Origin: Climacium dendroides
Taxonomy: Eukaryota; Streptophyta; Bryopsida; Hypnales; Climaciaceae
Direction: 5' to 3'
DNA: 64,000 nt
Assembly (NCBI GenBank): GCA_950106755.1
Contig: OX467089.1
Span: forward strand, 25,897,345 to 25,961,344
The notes below the pieces were generated by a model. It saw only the letters and a list, made by a program, of their open reading frames with translations. It ran no database searches and was not told where the DNA came from. This document shows positions 52,001 through 64,000 of this stretch, in pieces; within the stretch, counting starts at the first letter, position 1; each line of letters starts with the position of its first letter. The position numbers and the translations under genes are program-made.

Positions 52001-54386
52001 AGATTTCACAAGGTATATAATATTCCACGCTTAAGCACAAATGGTATTCCTTACTTCATTCTTTACCATGAATCTTCATTTCCTTGGAGCACAACATTTT
52101 AGACAAAAGGGTCTAAATGCTACTACTTAATAATGTTACATGTAGCTAAGGTAGGAGACTCTCGTTACAGCACAATCCAAAAGCCATCTTGTTTGAGCCA
52201 CTATGTACCACAACATTTCAAACTTTCGAAAGTACTTCAACAATACAAAATTGCCACAAAGTGGCACAAACAAGGTCTCTTATCTTGGCTATCCCCAAAG
52301 AAAGTTACCCCAAAATTACCAGATTTTAGGATGGATGTCATGTGTCGTTGCCACAACCAAAATAAAAGTAAAAGTAATTTTCTTAATTTTTTAATTCAAT
52401 AAAAACTTTGAAATTCAATAACTTTTACATCATACATTCAAATGCCACAAAACAAAGCTTGTGCACCCATCCTTGCCGAGGGCTTTTTAATGGTACCAAG
52501 CACGTGACCAAGGGATGCACATCTAGAAGATCTCAACGTAACAAAACAAAACAAACAAATTTAAGGTATGGATGGGTGCATTCTTCGTTTTGGAAATTTC
52601 CTTGAAATATTTTTTACGCATACTCCTTACGTGAAAAACCGGTTTGCACCGTGGAACTGACCTGAAACGCCGTTGCACGCCGCTGCACCAGCCGCCATGG
52701 CCACGCCCTCCTGGTGATTGCTCCACGCCTCTGGAGTCTGCAACCCGCCGGCTGCCGCATCAATGCTGGCCACCTCGGAGTCTGCAGTTTTCAATGTGGT
52801 ACAGGGACTGGCGAGAGGCTCCCCGAAGGACAGACTCAAGCCTGCTCCACTGCCAGCAGTCCTGGGAACAGGCCGGGCCACGGTCAGAGGAGATCCCGCC
52901 GAGGTTCCAGGCTGCTCCCGAAGGAATGGCAGAAACGCTCCTGTGGGCCGCTCCTTGGAAGTCAAGTGCAGCTGCTGTTGTTGTTGTGAGCTTGTCACGG
53001 AGCTTTGTTCTTGCTGGAATTGCTCTGTCTCCTTCTCCTTCTGTTGCATTAAGCGATCTCATGTTAAATTGGGGATTGGAAAATCAGGTCTCCCTGGGAC
53101 CTAACCCTGTTCTCCAGACAAGATTAGGACTTTCACTTGGAAAGCGCGGAGTGCGTGGAGACCACAGGTTTGCGGCTCTCAACGTCGGATTCTTCCATGG
53201 AAAGGAGTTTTGAAGAGTTTATCACCATGGAAGAAATGAAGTGGAGTTCACCATCTCAATTGAACCATTGCCGCTTACTAAATGGTAAACTCCGTTTCAT
53301 TACTCCATTTACTTTCATTCAATGTAATCAGCTAAGTACACAAAATCTGAACCCAAAAGCGTGGGAGAATACATTGCAAGGTGCACTGCATCCCGATGCA
53401 CAGGATTGTGGCCCAACTGCAATGCACCGTGTGAAGATGGAAGCGACAGGAGAGGGTTATGAGCTACCACTGATGAGGCGGCACCAATCAAACCAGATTC
53501 ATTCTCCTTACAACAAGGAGCTATGTTACTAGAGGCTCTGTCCCTGTACCATTGGCTGGTTTATAAAGTAAGGTTCTACTCACTCCCATGTCGCAGCTTC
53601 TGTCAAGGCAATGCCTCCTCCCCTTCGATCCAGAGCTTACACATCGATCCATGGCGTACTGATCACATTGTATAACATGACGATCGAGTAGACAAAAGTG
53701 GAAACTGTAGTTTTGCAACCTGGGTAGTCAATGATGTGAAGTTCATAAGGCGTAGATCGGTAGGTAGGTACCTCATGGCGGGTCTGATCCGAGGAGACGG
53801 AGGTTTGGGTCCAAAGCTGGGCTTCCACCATCCACGCGGGTCGCTTGGACAAACGGTCCGAGGTGCCGTCGGTCTCGTCATCACTGCCGCCTTCGTTTTC
53901 CGCGTCTGCACCCCACCTTCGCTTCAAGGGCAAGTTCATGTTCAAGGGCATGAACTCTTCCAGCCTAGGCCGGCTGTACTCGTTCTCACAATCCATGGAG
54001 CTTCTCGTCAACTGCTGCTCCTTCTTGCCACTGGCCACTTTCTCTTTCGATGTCTGAATAGCTGCAGGCAAACAAGCATCTTTGAGATCAGTACAAGCAT
54101 TCAAGCATCGTTGTTCAAGCATGTGTTGACTACAATTCCTACACAGAGCAGATATATGCGGATAACAGTTGCATTGTGGCGGCTTACCATGCTCAAGGAG
54201 CTGTATGCAGAGGGGAAGCTCTCGTTTGAATCCTTCGACTTTGCGGCGTTCATCTTCCAAGGACCGCAAATACTCCTCCGCTTTCCTTAACGACTCCAGG
54301 TAGTCTCCGGGATACATGAACCCGGGTCGGAGACTGTGACAGCCGTTACTGCTGCAGCCTAGGGTAAGGTCGACTGGAGAACCCAT
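49013..54386 (-). CDS. HHO: HRS1/HHO/NIGT1-type GARP-MYB transcription factor
   Basis: A plant G2-like (GARP) transcription factor of the HRS1/HHO/NIGT1 group, nuclear repressors linked to nitrate and phosphate starvation signalling. Seven exons: 54386-54188, 54061-53772, 53040-52662, 51552-51439, 51112-51036, 50453-50142 and 49306-49013. All introns are GT...AG, giving 1,665 nt and 554 aa in frame. The N-terminal helix typical of the group is present: [20 protein letters not shown] (about 29-48), then [12 protein letters not shown]. The DNA-binding domain (about 302-360) starts [19 protein letters not shown], continues [20 protein letters not shown] and ends SHLQKYRLH, split over three exons. 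DLTLG at the N-terminus and LSLSFG at about 230-245 are EAR-like. The protein is longer than Arabidopsis HHOs because of Gln- and Pro-rich linkers and a 97-aa Ser/Glu tail. ATG 54,386 is the first ATG matching the family's N-terminus. Confidence 0.93.
50121..50137. repeat. A17 homopolymer in HHO intron 6
   Basis: On the gene strand this is a T tract just after the donor site of exon 6 (GT at 50,141-50,140). It is intronic and explains the poly-Phe frames in this area. Confidence 0.85.
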
Positions 54387-57300
54387 GACGCTAATTAAAT
54401 CATGTATCTCCCACAAAGAAGATCAGCCAGCTTCTGCAACACAAGCACAAGGCTCAACACGTCATTTCCACATTGGGTATCGATCTTCACTGCCTATACA
54501 GTAAAACAATTCGGCAAGCAGACATCGCCTTCCTGTTTCCCTCGTCGAATTCTTGTGGGGAACAATGTGGATACAACTCCGAGGCGCCATAGCCACACTA
54601 TGACAAACTAGAAGCGCTCCGTGTGCAAACGACTCTGTGAAGACGAACGAAGTCAACGGTATTTTACAGCAGAACGTGTTGCTGGCCTCGAGAGGATTAA
54701 GGATCATTTACAGCGACTAAAACTACAGACATGATGTGGTTGTAAACTAGGGTTCGTGGCTATTCTCAAGGTACCAATACAGTGACTGGATTCTGAAGGC
54801 TAATCACTTGCTGGAACGGCTTGTGACGTGGAAACTCAGACTGATCGGTACAGACAGTGGCCGGTACCCGTTACGGGTAAGTATAAAGGAAGACTTGATT
54901 TGTGACGTGGCACACGAGAATTAAAGACTACGCCACCGTGTAGAGGTTAATCACAACTTCTGTAGTCTCAACTGGAACCATGATGACATAGCGCACCAAG
55001 CGGCCAGCACTATACCGAGCATAAACGGGCCTCTCTAACTGCTTTTAAATTTGCAATAGCCCACAACTTCCAGTGGCGACTTGAAAACCGTCCTGCATCG
55101 GTGCTGGTGATCAGCTCTTCAGAGTTTCATCGTCCCGGAGTTCAGCATAATTTTAAGAGTCAGTTCTGCGAATGTAAGAACCAGTAGAATTTCTCAATAG
55201 AGGGAAAAGCTCGATGATTCTTCCAACAATCGAGGAGGCAGACAGAAGTCACAGAACCACTGGCATGGCCGAATCCCGCACCCTTTCGTTTCCATTAACT
55301 CTTTCAAAGAAAAGCCAGAGTCTAACGACGTTCCACTCCGTTCCTCGCATGCTCCTGTTCCTGGGAGGGCGAACCTGAGCACGGCAGGCCTGAGTAAGGC
55401 GGATTGTACAATTCACCGTAGAAACATAATATACCGCCCCTACATACCACCCTCCCTCAATACGACCTCACTGGTGGTGCAAGCAAGGCGCAAAGCTCCT
55501 TATACCTGTAGGTTCACCAGCCTGCTCCCCTCTCGTACTCCAATCGCAACGCAATGCGTTTCCTTCACACTTTAATTGCCACAACAACGAAGAAGAATCT
55601 CTCGAAACCCCAAGTCCACTTAAGGGGGTTCCACGTCTCCCGAAAGGAAGTTCCACGTTCCGCTGAAAACCAATTACCAGAACAACCGAGCACCAGTAAG
55701 GTAGCCACACCACAGGCACTACAGTACGTTACCTACAAGAGAATTCTGCGCTCCAGTAAGCACAAAGCTCCGTTGCCATCAAGCGTGGACCTCCAACCTC
55801 ATGACTACTACTACAGGCGTCGCAACACGGTCACAACAAAGTCGACACAGATGTCGCAAGAAGCAAACGTTACCGCAGATTTGGAACCACGGGTGTGAGC
55901 ACCGTCCTACCCTCCCGTGACCAACCCGTCCCTCACCCGGGTGCCGATGATATCATCACCATGCTTGACTGGATCTCAGCAAAGCAGGAATCGAAAGACC
56001 GGAATCGAATCAGGCTGCGAGCACGATAATCCCGCCCTGAGATGGTACCAGGCCCGGTCGTCCGGCGCACTAACCTCTTCCAACCCCACCCACAGGGCTC
56101 GTAGAATATGCAGATATGTTGAATGTACTACTCTCAGTACTTTGAAAAGGAGAAAGGAATATGCAGGTATATCCACCGGTATTGTACCAGGATCGCATGA
56201 GTGCGAGTATTATATGCATCGTCAGAGGCTCCCGTGAATATCCTGAAAGATTCCTCTGCACCTGTTCCTGGGCCTCAACCATGATTGGCACTCCTCTCCT
56301 CTCATTGCTCCCTGCTTAGATCAACCATTTTAATTTTTAATTTTTAATTAATTTAATTCTTCCGTCCCTGACGAGAAATTTCTGTTGGCAGTCAGTTGAG
56401 TGACTGGAGTCAGGAGTCCCACTGTGATCTAACTTAAGAGGCTCTCACAACGTGACTGTTCCCAACGTTCCTGTACTGGTGTACTCGTCAGATTTGGGTT
56501 CAAAAACGCTGCCAGTTTTGCAGTACAAGGAATATTCTGGAGTTCGTTTTGGATATGCCTGTGGATCATACTCCTCGGGGCTTGGAGCTTACAGATTCTC
56601 GGATATTCTATGACGATTCCGTAAAGGTTCATGGATCATGGCTCACCAGCAAAGGATCTCTGTATCCAGAGGAGGATCCACTGATCGTCACTATTATTGG
56701 GTCCAGCTTCCCAGGATGTAGTCCGTGAGGTGTGAGTTTTGAACCGAACAGGAAGCTGTAGGGTGAGGTGCAATGATCTAATCTGAAACGCTAATCATTT
56801 GGGAAGCAGTCAGTAATTAGATTGTGTCAAAATTTGCTGGCACGGGTAAAAGTACCGATGTTTTTCTCACTCTCTTGACCCGCCAGGCAATGTCGACACA
56901 GCTCAGACTACGACAGCAAAGAAGCACACGGCATCGTGCAAGAACAGTCAACCTTACAATTCGGCAACGAAGAATTGTCAACACGACGAATCGGAGGATG
57001 AAAATGTGTATTGTGTGCACACTACGATAACCATGGGCTCCACAAGTGTGATAAATCAACTCTGATGTATCTACCATGAATTTACCAAACGTTTGTATCT
57101 CAAATCAAATCCGAATGTGTGGGTTCTGCGTTGGGAAGTCCGTCAATGTTTTCGTGCAATAGTGACTTTGAGGTTGCCTGTTGCCCTTCAGGACGACGGA
57201 AACTCGTCATTGATTGGTCATTTGCTCAAGCTCTGTGATGCCCAATTGCCCATGTAAGAAAGATTCGCAAATCCAAGCAGGACCGACCTCAAATTATGTC

Positions 57301-57900
57301 GTTTCTAATTACGGGTTAAACTGAAGTCTCCCAAGGCGGGTGCCGCTGGTGGTGTCTTTCTGGGAATTCTCTCTCAGTCTGGAAATTCAAATGGTCGTTC
57401 GAATCATCACAAGGCACAACGCAAGTGGGACTACTAACAGTCTGTAGCTAATCAACGAAAAAGCAAAGTAAATAGTAGAACTGAACGCCACTGCTGGCGC
57501 TGACAGTCCCGTCCCGCACTGTGCAGTACATGATGATCAGCCAGCAGTGAAAATCTGGCAAGCCGTTGGCAAGGTACATTTCCGAAGAGATATCGTTTGT
57601 GCATGATCCTCCACACACTACCGTACAGTCTGCAAACAGAAGGTTCGGAATCTTGATCAATGGGGAATAGTGGTGCGGTAATATTAATTTAAGCTTAGTA
57701 TGTACAGAGTTACAGTGGCAGTTCAATTTAGAAGTGGCAACCATGGCCGCAACAATAATAAAAAGAAGCCTGTTAGACGAAAGCTAGCCATGATTCTAAA
57801 GCAGGACTTCACTGAGAACAAATGGCATGGAACACGGGCACGGGCGCGGGGAGGAAGACGGAGCAATGCGAGCTGATCGGCCAGTTGAGCTGCTGGGGCC
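54387..57900. other. GC-balanced region upstream of the HHO-like gene; no confirmed gene
   Basis: The composition matches the genes rather than the AT-rich deserts, so this is probably a long promoter plus 5' UTR, or it holds an unrecognised gene or non-coding RNA. The best frame is ATG 55,554-55,898 (+, 114 aa, Lys/Thr/Arg-rich, no motif), followed by an unrelated 106-aa frame at 55,917-56,237. Neither resembles a known family and I do not call them coding. Confidence 0.45.
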
Positions 57901-60411
57901 TGGGATCCACGTGTGTGAGTTGGGGATCTGTATTTGCTTGTTCCTTTCACAAGGTAGAAGGTCCAAAAATCGCCCACCCACAAGCTGAAACTGAATTTGG
58001 GGGAGGTGAAACTTCTTGAAAAAAACTTCTTGAAAGACAAGAGGAATTGGCATCTATCTCAAGTTGTTTCATATTTTTTGGAGCTTTGTGGAATTAGTTA
58101 TGAAATTTTGAAGTTGAAATGGTATAGGACTCTAAAATTGCCCACCTCCTCAAATGTATATTGTTTGTACATTGTTGAAGGTTACTAAAAAAATGATATG
58201 CACAAATGGTGTACATTTGAGGAGGTTGGGGCAATTTTAAAGCCTACATGCTTTTAGAACCTCCTACCTTATCCTACGTGAAGATCTAATTTGGCAGAAA
58301 TGAAGTGATTTATGAAAGAAATGTGACACGTATCATCTTATGAATGGTTTGAGGTGACATGGCCCCTTGAAAATTTAACATGGAAATTCAATTTCAACAT
58401 TCATGTGCCAAATCAAACCTTCGATCGCATGTGATATGCATGATTTTTTGTCAATTGGATACAGCCAAAAGATTTTGGCTATTTTTTGTAAAGGAAATTT
58501 TCATTTTGGAGGTAAAAATAGCTAGATTCTAGTTGTATATTAAGACCAACAACCAAACTTTATCTAGGTATCACCTAGGTTTCATATAGATATCACCTCG
58601 TATTCCCCCAAGTATCACATGAGTATTGAAGAAACAATTGGTTCTTTCTCTAAAATGAGAAAAAAAAACAAGAGCGCTTGAGTTGTAAAAAACCATCAGC
58701 TATTTCAAAATTAGTCGGTGGAATTGGAAAAATAAATGGTTTTAATTTGAAAATATCAAAAAAAGATTAGTGAAAAAATCTATAATATTTCCATTTATGA
58801 TTAAAAAAAATAGATAAAATAACCAAATTCAATCCTTAAAAAATGGTTCAATATAAGAATTGAAAAGAAATTAGCTAATAAAACTCAAAAAATATATCAA
58901 ACACTATTTGGAAATTGATGGTGAGTTGAATGCATTGAGGAACTATCTTTACTTTTTTAACCTTGAAAGGAGGGGAATACTATATGTCCACAAAAATAAA
59001 CTTCAAATCTTCACTCTACACATTCTATTATTTATAATTGATGAATGAATTCTTTTATAATTATTTTTTAAGGATGAAATCACATGTTTTCTTCGAATCC
59101 TCATAAAATTAGATTTTTGTAAAAATTTGAAATTAGAACTATTTTAGTTAGAAAATAATGAAGAAGATTCATAATAAATACAAAAGTAGCTCAAAAATGA
59201 AAGGTTTTTGTGTAGGAGTATGTAATCATGGGTATACAATTCCTATATTACATGGCCATAATTATAGTCAATCAAAATGCATTATAGTTCAATCTCAAAG
59301 GATATAATTTGTTTTAATGTACAAAACTCATGTAGTTCTTTCAATAAGGAATCCAAAAATGTAATTATATACATGAAATGAATATTTTTGAAAACAATAA
59401 TAGCAATAAAAATATAATTATATGATTTTTTCAACACATGTATCATAGGCTAAGCTATTTCTTGGAAATTTTAATAAAATGATATTATAAAAATATTACA
59501 AATGGATTTTAATTTTAATTGGAGGGGGTCGCGGACTTCTTGTATAGATTTTTTTGCATTGGTGTTTTCAATTCTTCATATATATTATAATTTTTTTGAA
59601 TAAATATGCAACCCAACATTTTCTACATCCCATTTTATTTAGGTGAAGACCAAATTATCCTAGATCTAAATATTTGGTGCTTTTAATTTGACTAGTGCAA
59701 TTTTTACAAAAGCCTTCCTCTAAGCCTTTTTAATGCTAATGGACCTTGTGTATAATTTGAGAGTTGTTTATCCATGTATGTAATATTGTAGAATATCATG
59801 GAATAAAATATTTTAAGGTGTCTATCTTTAATTTGAAAAAAGTCACTAAACTGCGGTTATAGGCCCAAAATCCAAATTGCAATAAACATTCAATTTTAGA
59901 AATTTTTCATATTTTCAAGTTGAAGTAAAACCTACACTATATTAATTTCATTTTATTAGTTGGAATAAAATTCAAAAATAATAATTTTTATATCTAAAAC
60001 TCACATCAAGAACAAAGAGTTTAGAGTTGCAAAAATGCAACTTTGTGATTTAGGAATTAACCATCTTCCTATGTAAAAAAACTCAACAATACCACAAAGA
60101 GAGTATTCTAGTACCACGTTCTTGAACTCAACCAATTCTAGAACTCAACCAAGTCCTCCATTAAATGAAAACATATTTTTGTCTTCCAAAAGCTCTACGT
60201 GTTCTCTAAAGGTCACTTTTAGGCCTTCAAGATGTTTTGTGTTGTGGCAAATCTATTTTTGAATTTTTTTATATTTTGGTTTTTATTTTTGTAATAATAC
60301 ATTTTTTTCTTCTTTTTAAAAAAGAAAATTGAATGTATGAATTAAAAGGAAAGAAAAGAAATAAAATCAACTAAATTCTACTAAAAAGTAGTGACACATT
60401 TAGGAAACTAG
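57901..60411. other. AT-rich DNA, no gene recognised
   Basis: Apart from the small palindrome at 58,133-58,239, I see no element ends and no convincing frame. Confidence 0.5.
58133..58239. mobile_element. 107-bp foldback (MITE-like)
   Basis: The left arm TAAAATTGCCCACCTCCTCA is matched by the right arm ending GAGGAGGTTGGGGCAATTTTA, with one extra base, continuing through AATGTA/TACATT around a loop of about 45 bases. No target duplication is evident. Confidence 0.7.
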
Positions 60412-60625
60412 CACTACAAGAGAAATTGTCCAAATTGACAGAAACTGGCCCGAATTAACTAGTCCTAATTGACAAAAAATTGACAAGTTTCTGTCACTCT
60501 GGACAAAAAATTGTCCGAATTGACAGAAAATTGTCCAAATTGACAAAAACTTGTCAATTTTTTGTCAATTAGGACTACTTGATTCGGGCCAGTTTCTGTC
60601 AATTTGGACAATTTCTCTTGTAGTG
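60412..60625. mobile_element. 214-bp CACTA-type MITE, near-perfect palindrome
   Basis: The ends are CACTACAAGAGAAATTG and CAATTTCTCTTGTAGTG, flanked by an exact 3-bp duplication, TAG (60,409-60,411 and 60,626-60,628). The two halves pair almost completely. Inside, ATTGACAAAAA and TTTTTGTCAAT motifs repeat in both directions, like the subterminal repeats of the CACTA element at 25,436-26,650. It has no coding capacity. Confidence 0.92.
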
Positions 60626-60628
60626 TAG

Positions 60629-63600
60629 AGAGACATGTTCAATTTGTTAATATCCAAGTTGCTACTAATGAAAATAATATAAAAACATGTAAGGAGAAAA
60701 TTCCTCTATGATAAGTATTGGGAAAATACATTATTCTTTGGAGGGTGTTTTCTTTCTAATCACTAAAAAAAGAAAAAAATGTGCAAGCTAGCTGTCATGT
60801 GAAAAGCATAGATGGTGTTTTGCCATCAGCATTGACATTTATGGAGCTAGGCAAGATGGAAAGAAGGTAGCCTTAAGCACAATTTACCTTGGATGTGAGT
60901 TTGGGCTGGATTTTGACCTTGGCACGGTTTCGACACCTCAATTGGAGACCTTCATGCCTTATGTGGTCCACATAGGTTATGTGGAGACTCATCTTTTCAA
61001 GTTGAGTCTTCCACATGATGGAGTGCAAGGCTTTGCCTTGTGGACTCCATCTCAACATGCAATTCATTCTTTAAGTGAATGGCCTCAACTTGACTATTGT
61101 GATGTTTTGTGATGTTTTTCTAATATCTTTTGAAGAATTTTTCTCACTTTTATTAGGAAAAGGGTGGTTGTAAAACCACTTACCACATTTGGTATACTCT
61201 TGTGATGGATGTTTATTTATTTATTTGCTATAGATGTCACTAGTATTTAGTGCTTGTAATGATAGGATTTTTTTTTCATTTCTTTCATTACTTGTAGGAC
61301 TTGCCATGATGGTGATAGATATCACAATCACGTGGTGTTTTATCTATGATCACGGTGTCCACCATTGGTCAAGAGCTATTGAATCTTGGTGTGGTTAGCT
61401 TACTAGCCAATTACAAGTTTAATTATTGACTTATAGCACACTATCTCTCATGTTGGCACGATATGATCTTGGCACGATGTGTTTATGCACAACATAGCCT
61501 AGACCTTAGGTTTGAGTAAAAAATGTATCATTGGTACAATAAAAAAATCCACATATATTTTGTCTCATATGGTATATTGTATCACTTAGGTAGCTTTATA
61601 TGTGACACTATTTGGAAATTCTTTTACAAACCATATATCTTCAAAATCCCCTTGTCTATTCTTCATAGTATTTGCAATAGTGGTGAAAATATAAACTTAA
61701 ATTAATTATTATAGTAAAAAAATACATTGATGTTTACAATACTTAAACTTAAGTCATTAAATACTACTTATACTATACTAAGGTTGAGAGAAATTTCTAC
61801 TTGGACTTAGATTTGTAAAAGTAGGATTCTAATCTCAATTTCATCAAAGAGAAGGGTGATTTTTGGAGATTTGACAATCATCTCATTCCAAATAATGAAA
61901 TAGAAGTTATGACTTAGGAGGGGTTTTGATTTGCAAGCAATTTTGGCAAACTTTAAACACAAAATCATTTTTAAACTCAATTATTGACATTATAAAACTA
62001 AAATAAAACATAGGATATGTCATACTAACTTGAGCATTTTCCATTTCTTATTGATCTTTTTCAATTTCATCTCAAAGTGTGTAGCAATTTAAGTTTCATC
62101 ATGTATACTTCTTTTTTCTTAATATGTTTTTTGAAAAGTATTAGAAAATAATAATAAATGCTTTACACAATTACAACTCATTTCCAATATGTTGTCTAAA
62201 ATGCACAAGTTGTCGAATGCATGCATTTTCTTACAAAAAACTTGAAATACAAATGCATCTTTCAAAAGCAATGATGCTAATATATGAGTATAGAAATGTG
62301 AGTATATAAGCCTTAAACCTAAGTATAAGTAGATATCCTACAACCATCAAAGGCACTTATAATATGAACACCAATAATATAGGCATTTATAATATACGTA
62401 TCTTATAATCATGAAAGGTTTCTATAATATAGACATTTAGAACATAGATGTTTAGACTTGTTGGTTCATGTGTTCATGATTACAAGCTCACATATTAGCA
62501 CCTTTACTTTCAAAAGGCAAATTGAAATTATTGGTCTTTTTAAAGTTTGGGTACTATCATCTTGCTATCTATGTGGAGTTTTTATTTGTGTTTAGGGTAC
62601 ATTTAGGTGTGTCCTTGATTATGGTCATGAATTAGTCACTAACATTCATTCCTAAAAGAATCATAATGTATTGAATTTATTTTCTCTCAAAAAATAGTGT
62701 CATGAGGAAAATTGATAAGGTTGAAATTCAAATTATTCATTTGAACAAAAGGAACTTCATAGTAGAGTGAGTAGTTCATTAAGTATCTATCAATATTGTA
62801 TAGGGTTGTTTGAGTACTAAATATAAACTACCTTGTGTAAATTTTTTTTCTTCAAAAAATTGAGATAATTCAGTTCAAAAGTGGATCCAATATGTTAATT
62901 TCTTCTAAAATTGTTTGAAAAAAAAGATGCTCAATAATTTCACAATACCAATCTAAATGAAATTAATCAATTATTTCATATATGTAAATAAGCAATTAAT
63001 CTATCAAAAAAATTAATTTTAAAAGTCTTCAAATTTTTGTGATTTTTTTATTGTTATAAAAGCTCAACTTTTTTGAACTTCATGTGCATAATTTTTTCTC
63101 TCAAGTATTGATTCAAATTAAAAATATAGTATTAGAAAGCTAACTTATTTTTTTATTTCAAAAAAAAAACAAAAAAACATGTGCCAAAAATTGAGACTAT
63201 AGGAATTAAACCAAACCTTCAATTGTTCCCCACAATATACTTGGGACTTTAGGAGTTACAGGATTATTTATAATCAAATGAATCAAAGTTTTTGAACAAA
63301 CACCAATTGTGAGAACTTATTTACCCAACCATGGTAAACAAACTAATACAACCAGGTTCTTAGTTCACTTTATGTTTTTCTAATGTTAGGTGTCTAATGT
63401 CTGTCCATTGTGCCTTCCAAGCAATGGATCTTTTTCTAATGCCTAAGTATACTTCAAATATGCAAAAACCCAATCAAAACATAACTTAAAATGCAATTAT
63501 CAAGTAATTACCTAGGCTAATCAAGCCATTGTGGTTGTTTTGAGAAAGTTAATTCAAATACATTGATTTGTATGCAATTATTTCTTCTTTCTAAAACTAT

Positions 63601-64000
63601 AAAGATCACCCTGATCGGACCTTCCTAGTAAAAGTTACAGTTGGATGAAATTTGACTGCTAATCGGTTCATCAAACTTCATCCATGACTTTAACCTAGTT
63701 CCCTAATTCAAACTAACTTGAAACTTTATGGAAGTGATTAAGATGGTTGTTCCTACCTAAATCTTGAGTTTGGTTTTATTTAAATACTTCTACTAAGATT
63801 TCATTCAAATTTGGTCTAAAACTTCATCCTTCTATATCTTATTGGGTTTTTTTGTCTTTCCCCTAGTGTGAGGTATTTATGGATTCTACTTAACTTGTTC
63901 TATAAACCTGTGATACTAACTTTCTATTCTAATCTAACTTCTAAATTTTTTAATTAGGCTTCCTTGATTTTTGAGTCTAAGTCTAACTTATGTTAGTTTA
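60629..64000. other. AT-rich DNA, no gene recognised
   Basis: Short frames only. The 64-codon minus-strand frame at 60,873-61,067 lies in a slightly GC-richer patch (60,840-61,080) that may be a coding relic, but I recognise no family. Confidence 0.45.

Noticed and set aside
52627..53213. 189-, 128- and 100-aa frames around HHO exon 3
   Set aside because: Alternative frames of a real exon (53,040-52,662). The plus-strand frames lack any family match.

Overview
This is a nuclear window from a land plant. All three confident genes are intron-rich with GT...AG splice sites: a mitochondrial complex I subunit with a plant-type presequence, a two-membrane-span apyrase, and a HRS1/HHO/NIGT1-type GARP repressor. 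That GARP clade is plant-specific. The lineage cannot be fixed from the sequence. Strongly AT-rich intergenic DNA full of DNA transposons, plus an intronless PD-(D/E)XK-like gene of a type I associate with bryophytes and fungi, weakly suggest a non-seed plant.

Layout. Positions 1-32.7 kb are AT-rich and essentially gene-free, filled with decayed class II transposons. These are a pogo/Tigger-type transposase relic at the left edge (-), a mariner-like transposase relic (4.6-5.9 kb, +), several CACTA-type elements, and a tandemly duplicated TIR element (12.5-14.4 kb). The most striking CACTA copy is a 3.17-kb element at 15,765-18,931 built as two interleaved inverted repeats. A foldback family appears at 20.9 and 25.8 kb. 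The only long open frame here is an unrecognised 305-aa coiled-coil ORF (9,662-10,579, -).

Positions 32.8-43.6 kb are a gene island with more balanced base composition. In order it holds a PD-(D/E)XK-like gene (+), a nine-exon apyrase (-, convergent with it), and a seven-exon NDUFS8/TYKY gene (+). The last two are head to head across a 972-bp shared promoter region that carries a telobox and a site II element.

Positions 43.7-48.7 kb are AT-rich with degenerate tandem arrays. Positions 48.7-57.9 kb form a second island with the seven-exon HHO/NIGT1-like gene (-) and a long GC-balanced upstream region without a recognisable gene. Positions 57.9-64 kb are AT-rich again, with a small foldback and a clean 214-bp CACTA MITE flanked by a 3-bp target duplication.

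The genes do not form a pathway. I rebuilt exons by hand. In the three multi-exon genes every junction keeps frame and the totals divide exactly by three (591, 222 and 554 aa). I see no convincing tRNA, rRNA, LTR retrotransposon, CRISPR array or virus. The best candidates for something undescribed are the interleaved CACTA structure, the foldback family and the orphan ORF.
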